From: an uncultured Eubacteriales bacterium
GTDB taxonomy: Bacteria > Bacillota > Clostridia > Oscillospirales > Acutalibacteraceae
Reading direction: 5' to 3'
DNA length: 64,000 nucleotides
NCBI GenBank assembly: GCA_934486615.1
Contig: CAKSQO010000010.1
Location: 1 to 64,000 of the forward strand
Under the pieces are notes generated by a model. The model searched no databases. It was not told the DNA's origin and worked only from the letters and a program-made list of their open reading frames with translations. A program made the position numbers and the translations under genes. Shown piece by piece: positions 1 through 7,351 of this stretch. Each line of letters begins with the position of its first letter. The first letter of the stretch is position 1.

Positions 1-201
1 GTGCCTTGCCGCCGCCTTTTTGCTTGAATAGTGCCGTTCCGCCATGGCTTCCTCTACACGGAAACTGCCATCGGGGAAGTCTTTCCTGTTGCTTTTATCG
101 TCCGCCACATGATATTTGTTGCAGATGGCTTCGCTCAGTTCTCCACGGCTTGCGTAGCGGATTAGGTGTCGAGTGCGCTCGGTTATTACTTTGTAATGAC
201 C
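1..201 (-). pseudogene. Partial reading frame of an unidentified protein, open at the left edge
   Basis: The minus strand is open from about 201 down to base 1. It encodes a hydrophilic stretch that reads like real protein (for example RYASRGELSEAICNKYHVAD). No start codon precedes it in frame: the frame continues upstream into the GNAT gene as nonsense. It is therefore either a 5'-truncated gene cut by a recombination junction near 200 or a chance open frame. I do not recognise the family. Its position at the end of a probable integrated element suggests an element gene, which is inference. Confidence 0.3.
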
Positions 202-228
202 GGGTATTTTTATTTTTCGGAGGTAACT

Positions 229-780
229 ATGAATAACACAACAGTAACCCTTGCACCGCTGGAAGCGGAGGATCGTGAGCAGTTCATTCTTGATAATCAG
301 GAGTCTTTCAAGTATGGTGCGGCGGAAGAGTTCGGGCTGCGGGACGATCATTTTGAGGAGGACGGAGAGATCATCCCCCGCGCAACCATTGAGCAAAGTA
401 TTGATGCACCCGACAGCGAAGCATACCGGATTCTGTATGAAGGCAGAAAGGTTGGCGGTGTGGTGCTGAAAATCGACAAAGAGACACATCACAACGAGCT
501 GGAACTTCTTTTCGTTTCGCCGAAGGAACACAGCAAAGGCATCGGCTATGGCGCTTGGCTTGCCGTGGAAGCTCTGCACCCCGAAACCAAGGTCTGGGCA
601 ACCTGCACGCCATATTTTGAAAAGCGCAATATCCATTTTTATATCAACAAATGCGGCTTTCACGCCGTCGAGTTTTTCTCCGCCATGCACCCGGAGCCGA
701 ATCCGCCGGAGAAAGACGAACAATCATTCCCCGGCGAGGGGCCGGATGAAATGTTCCGCTTTGAAAAACTTATGAAATGA
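229..780 (+). CDS. GNAT-family N-acetyltransferase
   Basis: This 183-residue protein has the GNAT fold signature: a beta-strand/helix motif A around residues 90-110 with the acetyl-CoA pyrophosphate loop SKGIGYG (102-108), after a strand LELLFVSP. The family transfers an acetyl group from acetyl-CoA to an amine; the substrate cannot be read from sequence. The ATG at 229 was chosen over upstream in-frame codons because GGAGG lies about 6 bases before it. A hairpin follows directly, so it is probably monocistronic. It sits in the accessory patch next to a tRNA fragment, so it may be cargo of an integrated element. Confidence 0.8.
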   Translation: MNNTTVTLAPLEAEDREQFILDNQESFKYGAAEEFGLRDDHFEEDGEIIPRATIEQSIDAPDSEAYRILYEGRKVGGVVLKIDKETHHNELELLFVSPKEHSKGIGYGAWLAVEALHPETKVWATCTPYFEKRNIHFYINKCGFHAVEFFSAMHPEPNPPEKDEQSFPGEGPDEMFRFEKLMK

Positions 781-791
781 AACGCACAAAT

Positions 792-824
792 AGCCCCGCA
801 CCTCATTCAAAAGGTGCGGGGCTG
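792..824 (+). terminator. Hairpin after the GNAT gene
   Basis: A perfect 12-bp stem (792-803 with 812-823) with an 8-base loop follows the GNAT stop by 11 bases. The U-run is poor, so it is a weak intrinsic terminator or an mRNA-stabilising hairpin. Confidence 0.6.
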
Positions 825-830
825 CGGTGT

Positions 831-1083
831 TGTCTGAACAAAGTTGTTCCCCTGCTATGAAAGTAGTCTCCGTCCCAATGAAGTTGTTCTTCATGGTGTA
901 ATTTGTGTAACTCACAGCGAATTTCGACAGAGGAGTTCATAGTTCTTATTTTTGCCATTTAGCCATTCTGCGTTTTTACTTTTTTCATGCGAATCACTGC
1001 CGTTACAGGCGCAGTGTTCGAATATCTATTTTTGTGTTTTCAATGTAGTGCTGATACATTAGTTTTGCAGGTAGCAATCGCAC
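831..1083. other. Non-coding stretch before the tRNA fragment
   Basis: No supportable gene is seen. The stretch contains two short copies of AAGTTGTTC (around 840 and 881) and ends at the tRNA 3' fragment. It probably belongs to the end of an integrated element, because the 5' half of the tRNA is absent here. Confidence 0.4.
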
Positions 1084-1111
1084 ATGGGTTCGAATCCCAT
1101 CCTCTCCGCCA
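1084..1111 (+). pseudogene. 3' fragment of a tRNA-Ser gene, candidate att site
   Basis: The sequence holds a complete T-arm (stem ATGGG/CCCAT around TTCGAAT) followed by an acceptor 3' strand CCTCTCC, discriminator G and an encoded CCA. A G discriminator with this acceptor sequence fits tRNA-Ser. The matching 5' acceptor strand GGAGAGG, the D-arm and the anticodon arm are not present upstream. Elements that integrate into tRNA 3' ends restore the gene at one end and leave such a displaced fragment at the other. The element would therefore lie to the left of this point (inference). Confidence 0.6.
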
Positions 1112-1115
1112 ACGG

Positions 1116-1148
1116 AACCCGCATAAACCCAGTGTTTATGCGGGTTTT
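1116..1148 (+). terminator. Intrinsic terminator of the tRNA-Ser fragment
   Basis: A 13-bp stem (1116-1128 with 1134-1146) with a 5-base loop ends in a T-run and lies 5 bases after the encoded CCA. It is the expected native terminator of a tRNA gene, which supports the reading that the fragment is the chromosomal side of an att junction. Confidence 0.75.
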
Positions 1149-1318
1149 CCACACCCATATTGCAAAAAGTAAACACATCTATATCAGGGAGCAAATCTCG
1201 GTGAAAATCGCGAATTTTGTTCCCCCAATGGTATATCTGTGGCAAAAGTCGAGAAATCGGCTCTTTTCTTATCCCCTTTTTGAGGAATAGTAATGTATAT
1301 GGGTAACGAACTATTAAG

Positions 1319-1358
1319 TCCCCATAGTCAGCCGCCCCTATTCGTGGGCGGCATTCTT
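1319..1358. repeat. Hairpin repeat copy 1, upstream of the XRE regulator
   Basis: The stem GCCGCCC/GGGCGGC (1331-1337 with 1346-1352) is followed by T/A-rich sequence. The whole roughly 40-bp block recurs almost unchanged at 2602-2640, directly after the regulator. It is terminator-like and can act on transcription entering from the left. Confidence 0.6.
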
Positions 1359-1479
1359 AAAGTCGCTTACTCAACCAATGGTTGCATAGCGGTAAACGGA
1401 TATGTTATACTCATATTGAAGATAAAGTTCTATAATAGAATCAGAAAGCGTTTTCTAATAAAAAATGAGGTGAACTATA

Positions 1480-2598
1480 ATGATAAAAATCGGCGAAAAG
1501 ATTAAAGAATTAAGAAAGGCACAGGATGTTACCCAAGAGAAGCTAGCTGATTATTTGAATATTTCCTATCAAGCTGTATCTAAGTGGGAAAACGGACTTG
1601 CACTGCCCGATATAACGCTTATTCCCGCTTTATCAAATTTTTTCGGGGTTACATCAGATTATTTGTTAGGAATTAAAGCTGATGAAAATGAAGAAAAATT
1701 AAATGAATACTATAAAACAGCAATGGGCTGTTCGCATACCGGCGAAATGGAAAAAGGTATAAAAATAGTAAAAGAAGGGTTGGCTATCTATCCAAATAAT
1801 TCAAAACTATTATCCTTACTTATCGAATTTCTTTTCGGTTTGTTTTGCGCTAACGGTAAAAAAGAGCTTTTAGAAGAAATAATCGCTAAAGCGGAGTTGG
1901 TTTTACAAGATAGTACAAACGAAGAAGAACGGATTGATGTTCTGGAAAAATTGGCATACTCATATAACTATCTCGAAATGCAGGATAAGGCAATCAAAAC
2001 GGCAAACCGTTTGCCGGATACGGTTGTAAATAGACAGCTGGTTCTTTCAAATATAATTATGCCAATGGAAAAACGAAAAGAAAAGCAACAAGAATGTGTA
2101 TTTTGCAATTTTGAAGTGATGATGAATCATATCTTATGGCTCGGCGGACTTTCACTGGGAAGAAAAGAGTTTTCTAAAGCGATTGATATTTATAAAAGGG
2201 CAATAGTCATAATTGAAAACATTGGGAATGAGGGCTTCTTTTTACTTAAATCCGCGGCCGCTTATAACGGTCTTGCAATGGCGTATTCGTCAACAGATGA
2301 TGTTGATAAAGCATACGAGAGCATCGATGAGGTTATTAGTTGTTATATAGAGTTTGAAAAAATATTGAAAATCGGAAAATACTCCTACAAATCGCCTATC
2401 TTTGATAAACTTATTTTCAGCAAAAATGAGTTGCACCCAAATTCAACTACATCGGAGTTTGAAGATTGGTATGCAAAAATGGGACATGATTATAAAAATT
2501 ATTTTGAGTCGGTAATAAAAGACAAGCGTTTCCCAAAACTACATGAAAAAGTTGAAAACGCATTAAGAGAAATAAAAGGCGGTAAAACCAACAATTAA
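1480..2598 (+). CDS. XRE-family transcriptional regulator with a TPR-like C-terminal region
   Basis: The 372-residue protein begins with a Cro/C1-type helix-turn-helix (residues about 5-62, with the typical VSKWENG recognition segment and a closing SDYLLG). A long, mostly helical region with TPR-like repeats follows, as in regulators that sense a peptide or small ligand through the repeats. GAGGTGA precedes the ATG. The gene is AT-rich compared with the core genes from 5121 onward, and stands alone between two copies of one hairpin repeat. The target genes and ligand are unknown. The DNA-binding domain is certain; the ligand role is inference. Confidence 0.8.
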   Translation: MIKIGEKIKELRKAQDVTQEKLADYLNISYQAVSKWENGLALPDITLIPALSNFFGVTSDYLLGIKADENEEKLNEYYKTAMGCSHTGEMEKGIKIVKEGLAIYPNNSKLLSLLIEFLFGLFCANGKKELLEEIIAKAELVLQDSTNEEERIDVLEKLAYSYNYLEMQDKAIKTANRLPDTVVNRQLVLSNIIMPMEKRKEKQQECVFCNFEVMMNHILWLGGLSLGRKEFSKAIDIYKRAIVIIENIGNEGFFLLKSAAAYNGLAMAYSSTDDVDKAYESIDEVISCYIEFEKILKIGKYSYKSPIFDKLIFSKNELHPNSTTSEFEDWYAKMGHDYKNYFESVIKDKRFPKLHEKVENALREIKGGKTNN

Positions 2599-2601
2599 AT
2601 T

Positions 2602-2640
2602 TCCATAGTCAGCCGCCCCTATCCGTGGGCGGCATTTTTA
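2602..2640. repeat. Hairpin repeat copy 2, terminator of the XRE regulator
   Basis: The stem GCCGCCC/GGGCGGC (2612-2618 with 2627-2633) is followed by a T-run just after the regulator stop codon. It is nearly identical to 1319-1358, so the regulator is framed by a direct repeat of about 40 bp. Confidence 0.65.
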
Positions 2641-2655
2641 ATACCGCCAAAGGCT

Positions 2656-2706
2656 TTCCCTTATTTTCTTTCCGTTTCCCCTAAAATACGGTGCAAAATA
2701 AGGGAA
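2656..2706. repeat. 12-bp perfect inverted repeat
   Basis: TTCCCTTATTTT at 2656-2667 is matched by its exact complement at 2695-2706 with 27 bases between. It lies between the regulator and a convergent remnant gene. Its role is unknown; a weak terminator or an element end is possible. Confidence 0.45.
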
Positions 2707-2744
2707 TCTTATTTTGCTATTCTCATAGTTCGACCCGTCAGAAA

Positions 2745-2779
2745 CAAAAAATGCTGCCCCACCGTTTCCGGTGAGGCAT
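2745..2779 (-). terminator. Terminator of the 2783-3211 remnant
   Basis: On the minus strand a GC-rich interrupted stem around a GAAA loop is followed by a run of T. It directly follows the stop of the gene that ends at 2783. Confidence 0.65.
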
Positions 2780-2782
2780 AGA

Positions 2783-3211
2783 TTATGTACTCTCTTTTAT
2801 CATTTTTCTTTTCTGCCGCCGCTGTTCGTTCTCACGCTCACGGCGCCGGTTGTATTTGAATTCCAGAATCAGTTCTTTATATTTTTCCGTGCGCGGGTGC
2901 GCCAGCCTTTGCGGTGACGCCATAAAGCCGATAAATTCCGCTTTGGCGCAGTACTGTATAGTGCCGAACTTGATGCCAGTTAAGGTTTCTTCCCGTATCC
3001 ATTCGTGAATGCGCTGCGGGCTGTGACCGACAAGTTCCGCCGCCGCCTGCGTGGGCAGAGCCTCCGGCAGCTCTGCCCACCGCGAATCGAGCCACCGCCG
3101 AAAGGCTTCGCAATTTTCCGGGGTGGCTTCAAACATCGGGAGCGGATGCCACTTTGTGCGGTTGGAGAACATGCCGCTCAGTTCCGATAAAAATCCCGGC
3201 TCGGTATCCAT
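2783..3211 (-). CDS. Excisionase-like helix-turn-helix protein, 5' end probably truncated
   Basis: The core reads as a MerR/excisionase-type DNA-binding segment (LPTQAAAELVGHSPQRIHEW) followed by a basic, helical tail rich in R, K and E. Such proteins are common in conjugative elements of Clostridia. The first residues of the frame run antisense through a MerR-family C-terminus coded on the other strand. The native N-terminus is therefore missing or replaced, and the start (ATG at 3211, or ATG at 3169) is uncertain. The intact downstream terminator suggests the 3' end is original. The name is a fold-level call. Confidence 0.45.
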   Translation of the reverse strand: MDTEPGFLSELSGMFSNRTKWHPLPMFEATPENCEAFRRWLDSRWAELPEALPTQAAAELVGHSPQRIHEWIREETLTGIKFGTIQYCAKAEFIGFMASPQRLAHPRTEKYKELILEFKYNRRRERENEQRRQKRKMIKEST

Positions 3212-3212
3212 T

Positions 3213-3368
3213 CGGGCTTTGAACCGCACTCTGGATATGCTGAAATTCAAATGCTGGTACTATGACCAGGCAATCCGGGACGGAAATGAAGAAAAACTCG
3301 CCGCCATGATTCCCGACGAGCTGCCGAAGGACATCCGTGCAATCTACGACAGCTCCCATAAAGAATAA
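3213..3368 (+). pseudogene. C-terminal remnant of a MerR-family regulator
   Basis: The plus frame ending at 3368 encodes about 51 residues that match the C-terminal tail usual in Bacillota MerR regulators (KFKCWYYDQAIRDGNEEKL, then LPKDIRAIYD). No helix-turn-helix or start lies upstream. Instead the sequence passes into the opposite-strand excisionase-like gene near 3170-3213, marking a recombination junction. It is non-functional as it stands. Confidence 0.6.
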
Positions 3369-3415
3369 CACCCGCCTGCACCTACATCGTAATCGGAGGG
3401 CAACGCAGGAAAGTA

Positions 3416-3470
3416 TTGCACCCCCTCAAATTAAGAATTGCCCCCCCTCTAAACCGAAGTTGCACCCCCT
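3416..3470. repeat. Three copies of a C-rich 11-mer spaced exactly 22 bp
   Basis: TTGCACCCCCT occurs at 3416-3426 and 3460-3470, and TTGCCCCCCCT at 3438-3448. The 22-bp period equals about two helical turns, so all copies face the same side of the DNA. Repeated terminal binding sites of this kind are known for IS21-type elements and for iterons. No transposase gene accompanies them, so this may be an element end left behind. Confidence 0.55.
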
Positions 3471-3536
3471 TTAAGGGTTTCTATCAAAATTACGGTTCCT
3501 TGCCATAATGTGGACACAAAAAAGATGTGTCCACCG

Positions 3537-3563
3537 AAAAGCCCGATTACATCGGGCTTTTTT
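3537..3563 (+). terminator. Bidirectional hairpin terminator
   Basis: An 11-bp stem AAAAGCCCGAT/ATCGGGCTTTT with a 3-base loop is followed by further T. No intact gene reads into it from the left. Confidence 0.6.
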
Positions 3564-3834
3564 GTTGCAAAACGGCGATTTTTCTGTACCGAGATGCAGA
3601 TGTAAAATCGCCGTTTTACTTTTGTGACCGCACTTGAGTTCGCGAAAAGCTAATATCAAATCCGCCTGCATTTTTATTACCGTCAAAAACGAGAAATATA
3701 ATCGAAGCAGCATCGTTAACGTCAACAAGCTTCTCTTTGAATAGAGTACAGACGCTCAAACGGTTGGGGCACAGTCAAAGCCTCATGAATCTGGCAAGCT
3801 GCTTGATATCGTTTTTATTGCTGCTCTTTGAAAA

Positions 3835-4809
3835 CTATTTTGCCTTACCGACGGCTTTTAAAATATCACACGCCGGAGCAGGTATTCTGCCGAGATGATC
3901 CGGACCGACATTCAGCAAATAATTGGCTCCGCGCTCGCGGCAATGGTCACGAATTCTGATAATCTCTTCGGCCGATTTCCAATTATTGTCGAAGTATTTG
4001 AATCCCCAAGTATCGTTTAGAGTGCAGGGAGCTTCCGTCGGAACCCGGGCGGGAGTTTCCGGCAGCTCGTTATCTTCCATAGAACAATAATCTCCTAACC
4101 CGTTGCCTATTCTCGTATTAACAAGGCAGTCGGGCTGAAGCGATTTAACAAGGTCGAAAAGCTCGCGGCTTTGCTCAGGCGAAATGACCGACGGAGTATC
4201 GAACCACATCAGAAGTATGTCGCCGTAGTTCGTCAGAAGTTCGCGCACCTGCGGCAAGACCTTGCTTCTGAAGTATTGATCGTAATTCTTTTTGGAATTA
4301 TCGGGAAAATCCCAATCGTTTGTCCAAGACCTCAGCTCATCAAGCAAGTTGCCCTCGGTGTCGGGCACTCTGCTCCAACCGCCGCCGTTAGGCTCATGCC
4401 AATCCATATCCTGAGAGTAATAAAGTCCGAGCATCATGTCGTGCTTACGGCAGGCATCGGCCAGCTCGCCTATAATATCTCTGCCGAAAGGCGTGCCCTT
4501 AACACAGTTGTAGTCATCGTACGCCGAATTATAAAGGCAGAAGCCTTCGTGGTGCTTAGAGGTAATCACAATATATTTCATTCCTGCCGATTTTGCAATC
4601 AGTACCCACTCCTCGGCATCAAAATAAATCGGATTAAAGGCTGTGGCGAGCTTTTCGTAGTCGGCTTTCGGAATCCTTGCCTTTGACTGTATCCACTCCG
4701 CAATCCCTCCGTATTGCTTCCCTTTGTATTCGCCTGCAAGCAGGCTGTAAAGTCCGAAATGCACCATCATTCCGAATTGCGCGCTTTTAAATCTCTCAAT
4801 AGGATTCAT
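3835..4809 (-). CDS. Alpha-L-fucosidase, GH29 family, short form
   Basis: The 324-residue protein has the GH29 TIM-barrel signatures: an N-terminal HFGLYSLLAGE, KHHEGF (85-90) and the catalytic nucleophile Asp204 in LMWFDTP. It hydrolyses alpha-L-fucosyl ends of glycans such as mucin or milk oligosaccharides. There is no signal peptide, so it acts in the cytosol on imported sugars. The protein ends after the barrel; the C-terminal beta-sandwich of many GH29 enzymes is missing. GAGGA precedes the ATG, and a good promoter lies at 4850-4878. No transporter or fucose pathway gene is adjacent, which suggests separate acquisition. Confidence 0.9.
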   Translation of the reverse strand: MNPIERFKSAQFGMMVHFGLYSLLAGEYKGKQYGGIAEWIQSKARIPKADYEKLATAFNPIYFDAEEWVLIAKSAGMKYIVITSKHHEGFCLYNSAYDDYNCVKGTPFGRDIIGELADACRKHDMMLGLYYSQDMDWHEPNGGGWSRVPDTEGNLLDELRSWTNDWDFPDNSKKNYDQYFRSKVLPQVRELLTNYGDILLMWFDTPSVISPEQSRELFDLVKSLQPDCLVNTRIGNGLGDYCSMEDNELPETPARVPTEAPCTLNDTWGFKYFDNNWKSAEEIIRIRDHCRERGANYLLNVGPDHLGRIPAPACDILKAVGKAK

Positions 4810-4849
4810 TCTTTTTTCCTCGCTTTATAAAAAGATTCACGGTATCGTT

Positions 4850-4878
4850 ATTATACCTGTTTATGTACCGATTGTAAA
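4850..4878 (-). promoter_or_regulatory. Sigma-A-type promoter of the fucosidase gene
   Basis: On the minus strand TTTACA (4873-4878) and TATAAT (4850-4855) are separated by exactly 17 bases. The start codon lies about 40 bases downstream. Confidence 0.7.
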
Positions 4879-4913
4879 TTATGATATGAAAAATTTATTG
4901 ATAAAAATTAATC

Positions 4914-5051
4914 GTGCTGAAGGTGTGTGAGCTGGCTTCAAATCTTATAAAGCACATAAGAAAAATTCCGTGCGAGCCGTCGGAAAAAGAAAAGCTTCAA
5001 ATGAAGCTGCGTGACCTTATGGTGACACTTCTGGGCTGCGAGGAATTGTAG
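4914..5051 (+). pseudogene. Short unidentified coding fragment
   Basis: A GTG-initiated frame of 45 codons ends in TAG and encodes a charged, helical peptide (LIKHIRKIPCEPSEKEKLQM). It has no ribosome binding site and matches no family I know. It reads like the tail of a lost gene. The rest of the 4810-5120 interval holds only the fucosidase promoter and the terminator at 5065-5110. Confidence 0.25.
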
Positions 5052-5064
5052 CTTCATTACACAA

Positions 5065-5110
5065 AATCCCCCTGCGAAGCGCACGCTGATTGCGGTTTTC
5101 GCAGGGGATT
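5065..5110. terminator. Terminator of the YwaF-like gene
   Basis: Arms of about 13 bp (5065-5078 with one extra base, and 5098-5110) enclose a 19-base loop. The hairpin lies just after the stop of the minus-strand gene that ends at 5121 and can work in both directions. Confidence 0.6.
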
Positions 5111-5120
5111 GCTTTATACT

Positions 5121-5900
5121 TTATACATTTTCGCTGCTTGCCGAGACTGCGGCTCTGCGGGCTTTTAAGCGGTCGGCAGCGTTCATCGCCGAGGTTACGA
5201 CGAACATATACGCAAGCAATATCGCGATGCTCGGCAGTTCAAACAGGTACGGTACGGGAATAAACCTCCAGAACAGCTTGAGTATGCTCACGTCCGCGCC
5301 GAAGGTGAAGAAATAGTTCGCAAACGGGCACACGGTCGCACGCAAAATCAGGTTAATGATATGTACCGAGAACGACAGCGCGAGGAACGCGACGACAACG
5401 CACGGGAAGTCCCTGAACTGCGGGCGGTAGAAGCCGAGCGAAGTCAGCGTCAGCCCTGCCACCATAATCAGGATATGAGTGACGTAGAAGCCGAAAATGC
5501 GCGGCGTTGCAAGCGAAAAGCCCGTGAACGCAGGCTCGGGGAATATCAGCGCCATCACCGCGCCGAGCGGTGCGGTGAAGAACGAGAAGCCCATAATCGC
5601 GCGGCTGCCGATGAGCGCGCCGATTGGGATAAGGAACAGGTTTATGTTGCACAGCTGCAGCGGCAGCTCGTTGAACCAGTTAAACTTGGAGATGCCCGAA
5701 ATGGCGACAAACTCCGCGTCGACCGACAGGCAGGCCTTGTATGTAAAGTACAGCGCGATGTTCGCCGCGCTCATAATTACAAGGAAAATCTTCTTCGATT
5801 TTACACTTTGATTTTTGAAAACAGCTCTTATTGTAATGAAAAGGATCGCGCCGATTGCCAAGAGCATAAAGAAAGTCGCGTTAAACGGTTTTACTGTCAT
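5121..5900 (-). CDS. YwaF/TIGR02206-family integral membrane protein
   Basis: The 259-residue protein is almost entirely hydrophobic with six to seven predicted membrane segments and a conserved polar stretch, FNWFNELPLQLCNINLFLIP, typical of the YwaF family. The biochemical role of the family is not established. The ATG at 5900 was chosen because GGAGGAG lies 6 bases upstream; the longer frame to 5930 lacks a site. The gene overlaps the upstream PAP2 gene by 20 bases, so the two are co-translated. Confidence 0.75.
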   Translation of the reverse strand: MTVKPFNATFFMLLAIGAILFITIRAVFKNQSVKSKKIFLVIMSAANIALYFTYKACLSVDAEFVAISGISKFNWFNELPLQLCNINLFLIPIGALIGSRAIMGFSFFTAPLGAVMALIFPEPAFTGFSLATPRIFGFYVTHILIMVAGLTLTSLGFYRPQFRDFPCVVVAFLALSFSVHIINLILRATVCPFANYFFTFGADVSILKLFWRFIPVPYLFELPSIAILLAYMFVVTSAMNAADRLKARRAAVSASSENV

Positions 5901-6522
5901 TTTTGCTCCTCCGATCGAAAAATGAATCAACTGCAGAATAGATCAGCACTGCCATAAGACAGCCGAGCACGATGTCGACGACGGAGTGCTGCTTTACAAA
6001 CACCGTCGAAAGACAGATGACGACCGCGCCGAGTCCGTAAGCGATGCGCGCGCCGAGCTTTTCGGAAAGGCGGCCGCGGCTGAACGTGACCAGATACATT
6101 ACCGTCGCCTCGTAGCAGTGCAGGCTCGGCAGGACGTTGACAGGCTCGTCTTTTGAAAAAATGAAGCGGCACAGCTGCTCAAAAATTCCGTTTCCCGTGA
6201 CCTCGGGGCGGAAGTCTATCATCGACGGATAGAGTACAAACAGCGCGGTTGAGATAAAAATGCCCGTGAAGAGGGTCGCCACCTGCCTGTAAAAAAGCTG
6301 TTTGTCCCTGAAAAACGCATATATCATCGGCGCGGGCACGAACGCGTACCACAGAATATACGGCACGATGAACGCGGGCACAAACGGTATCAGGTCGTCG
6401 AGTGCAACGTGAATGATATGGTGGCGCAGGTTGAGCTGCTGAATACCGAAATAGGCGAGGCCGACGGCGGCGAAGAGCAGAAACCACAGCGCGTGGCGAT
6501 ATTTTTTTACGAACTTTTTCAC
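5881..6522 (-). CDS. PAP2-superfamily membrane phosphatase/transferase (Aur1/Ipt-like)
   Basis: The 213-residue protein has about six membrane helices. Its active-site motifs are PSLHCYEA, with leucine where classic PAP2 enzymes have glycine, and a final KQHSVVDIVLG that supplies the catalytic His and Asp. The S-L-H form is typical of the inositolphosphotransferase-like branch, which acts on lipid phosphates. It probably processes a membrane lipid head group together with the overlapping YwaF-like protein. The exact substrate is unknown. Confidence 0.75.
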   Translation of the reverse strand: MKKFVKKYRHALWFLLFAAVGLAYFGIQQLNLRHHIIHVALDDLIPFVPAFIVPYILWYAFVPAPMIYAFFRDKQLFYRQVATLFTGIFISTALFVLYPSMIDFRPEVTGNGIFEQLCRFIFSKDEPVNVLPSLHCYEATVMYLVTFSRGRLSEKLGARIAYGLGAVVICLSTVFVKQHSVVDIVLGCLMAVLIYSAVDSFFDRRSKNDSKTV

Positions 6523-6636
6523 TTCGGCCCTCCGTTATGCTGTTAAAATTTTAGCATTTTCGGTCATTAAATGTCAACGCGAGTGTCTTAATAGTTTGTC
6601 ACAAACGTGTAATAAATTCGCCAAATGCGCAAAAAA

Positions 6637-7176
6637 TCAGTATTCGCCGCCGTCTTTAACAAGCGCGCGAATGTGGGCAAACGTCTTGTCCTCGCCCTGC
6701 TCGGCAAGCATTCTGAGCCAGCCCTCAAGCAGGTCGGACGTTTCGGGGTGGATTATGCGGTTGGGCTTGCCGCCCAAAAAGTACGCCAAGGGTGAGTCCT
6801 CCGTGTAATTCTTGCCGCGATATATTTTACCCGCCGCAACGCGGTCGCAGAACATCTCGACCACATATTTAAGCGGCATTTTGACAGGGCCCGTGCGGCG
6901 CATCGCGGGAATATAGTCGATCCAATATTCAAAGTGGTGCTTGTTCCTGCCCTTGTGGTGCAGCCACGCCGCCGAGTAGCCGCGCGTCTCGCGCTCGTGC
7001 TCGTTGGGGCTGCGGTTGCCCTGATAATTGCGCACGCCCGGGATAAATTCGGCGGGGGAGAGCTTTGACAAATCGTGCCTCAGTCCCTGAAAGCCGATGC
7101 CCGCCTTGAAGCAGTGGCGTATGACCTGATGACGGTGGCGTAAAATAGTGCTTAGATGCCCGAAAAACCTGTTCAC
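6637..7176 (-). CDS. DUF5662 family protein
   Basis: The 179-residue soluble protein is rich in His and aromatic residues. Features include a HDLSKLSPAEF segment (around 38-48) and HHKGRNKHHFEYW (around 73-85), both typical of DUF5662. The clustered histidines suggest metal binding. Family members are sometimes misnamed catalase; there is no real support for that. It is monocistronic on the minus strand, back to back with nadE. Confidence 0.7.
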   Translation of the reverse strand: MNRFFGHLSTILRHRHQVIRHCFKAGIGFQGLRHDLSKLSPAEFIPGVRNYQGNRSPNEHERETRGYSAAWLHHKGRNKHHFEYWIDYIPAMRRTGPVKMPLKYVVEMFCDRVAAGKIYRGKNYTEDSPLAYFLGGKPNRIIHPETSDLLEGWLRMLAEQGEDKTFAHIRALVKDGGEY

Positions 7177-7259
7177 TTTCTCAACCTCTGAAATTTCGAC
7201 GTATGATTACAATTTTAATTATACCACCTCGCCCGCCGCGGGTCAACTTTCGGTTTATA

Positions 7260-7289
7260 TTGACAAATACCCGCGCGCGGCTTTATAAT
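7260..7289 (+). promoter_or_regulatory. Promoter of nadE
   Basis: TTGACA (7260-7265) and TATAAT (7284-7289) are separated by 18 bases, both at consensus. The GTG start lies 62 bases further on. Confidence 0.8.
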
Positions 7290-7351
7290 TATATTTAATG
7301 TATGCGGGGTGCTTTTTGATCAAAAGAGCCTGCAAGCGGGAGGGAAAAGAA

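Larger units (their letters stand above)
3371..3834. other. Gene-free junk interval with repeats and hairpins
   Basis: No supportable gene is seen. The interval holds the phased 11-mers (3416-3470), a terminator-like hairpin (3537-3563) and a perfect 14-bp inverted repeat with a 21-base loop (3569-3582 with 3604-3617). The pattern suits a graveyard of mobile-element ends. Confidence 0.5.

Noticed and set aside
1003..1245. Minus-strand frame with the segment GEDGIRTHVRLL
   Set aside because: This peptide is a known artefact of reading the antisense of tRNA 3' ends; the DNA is the tRNA-Ser fragment.
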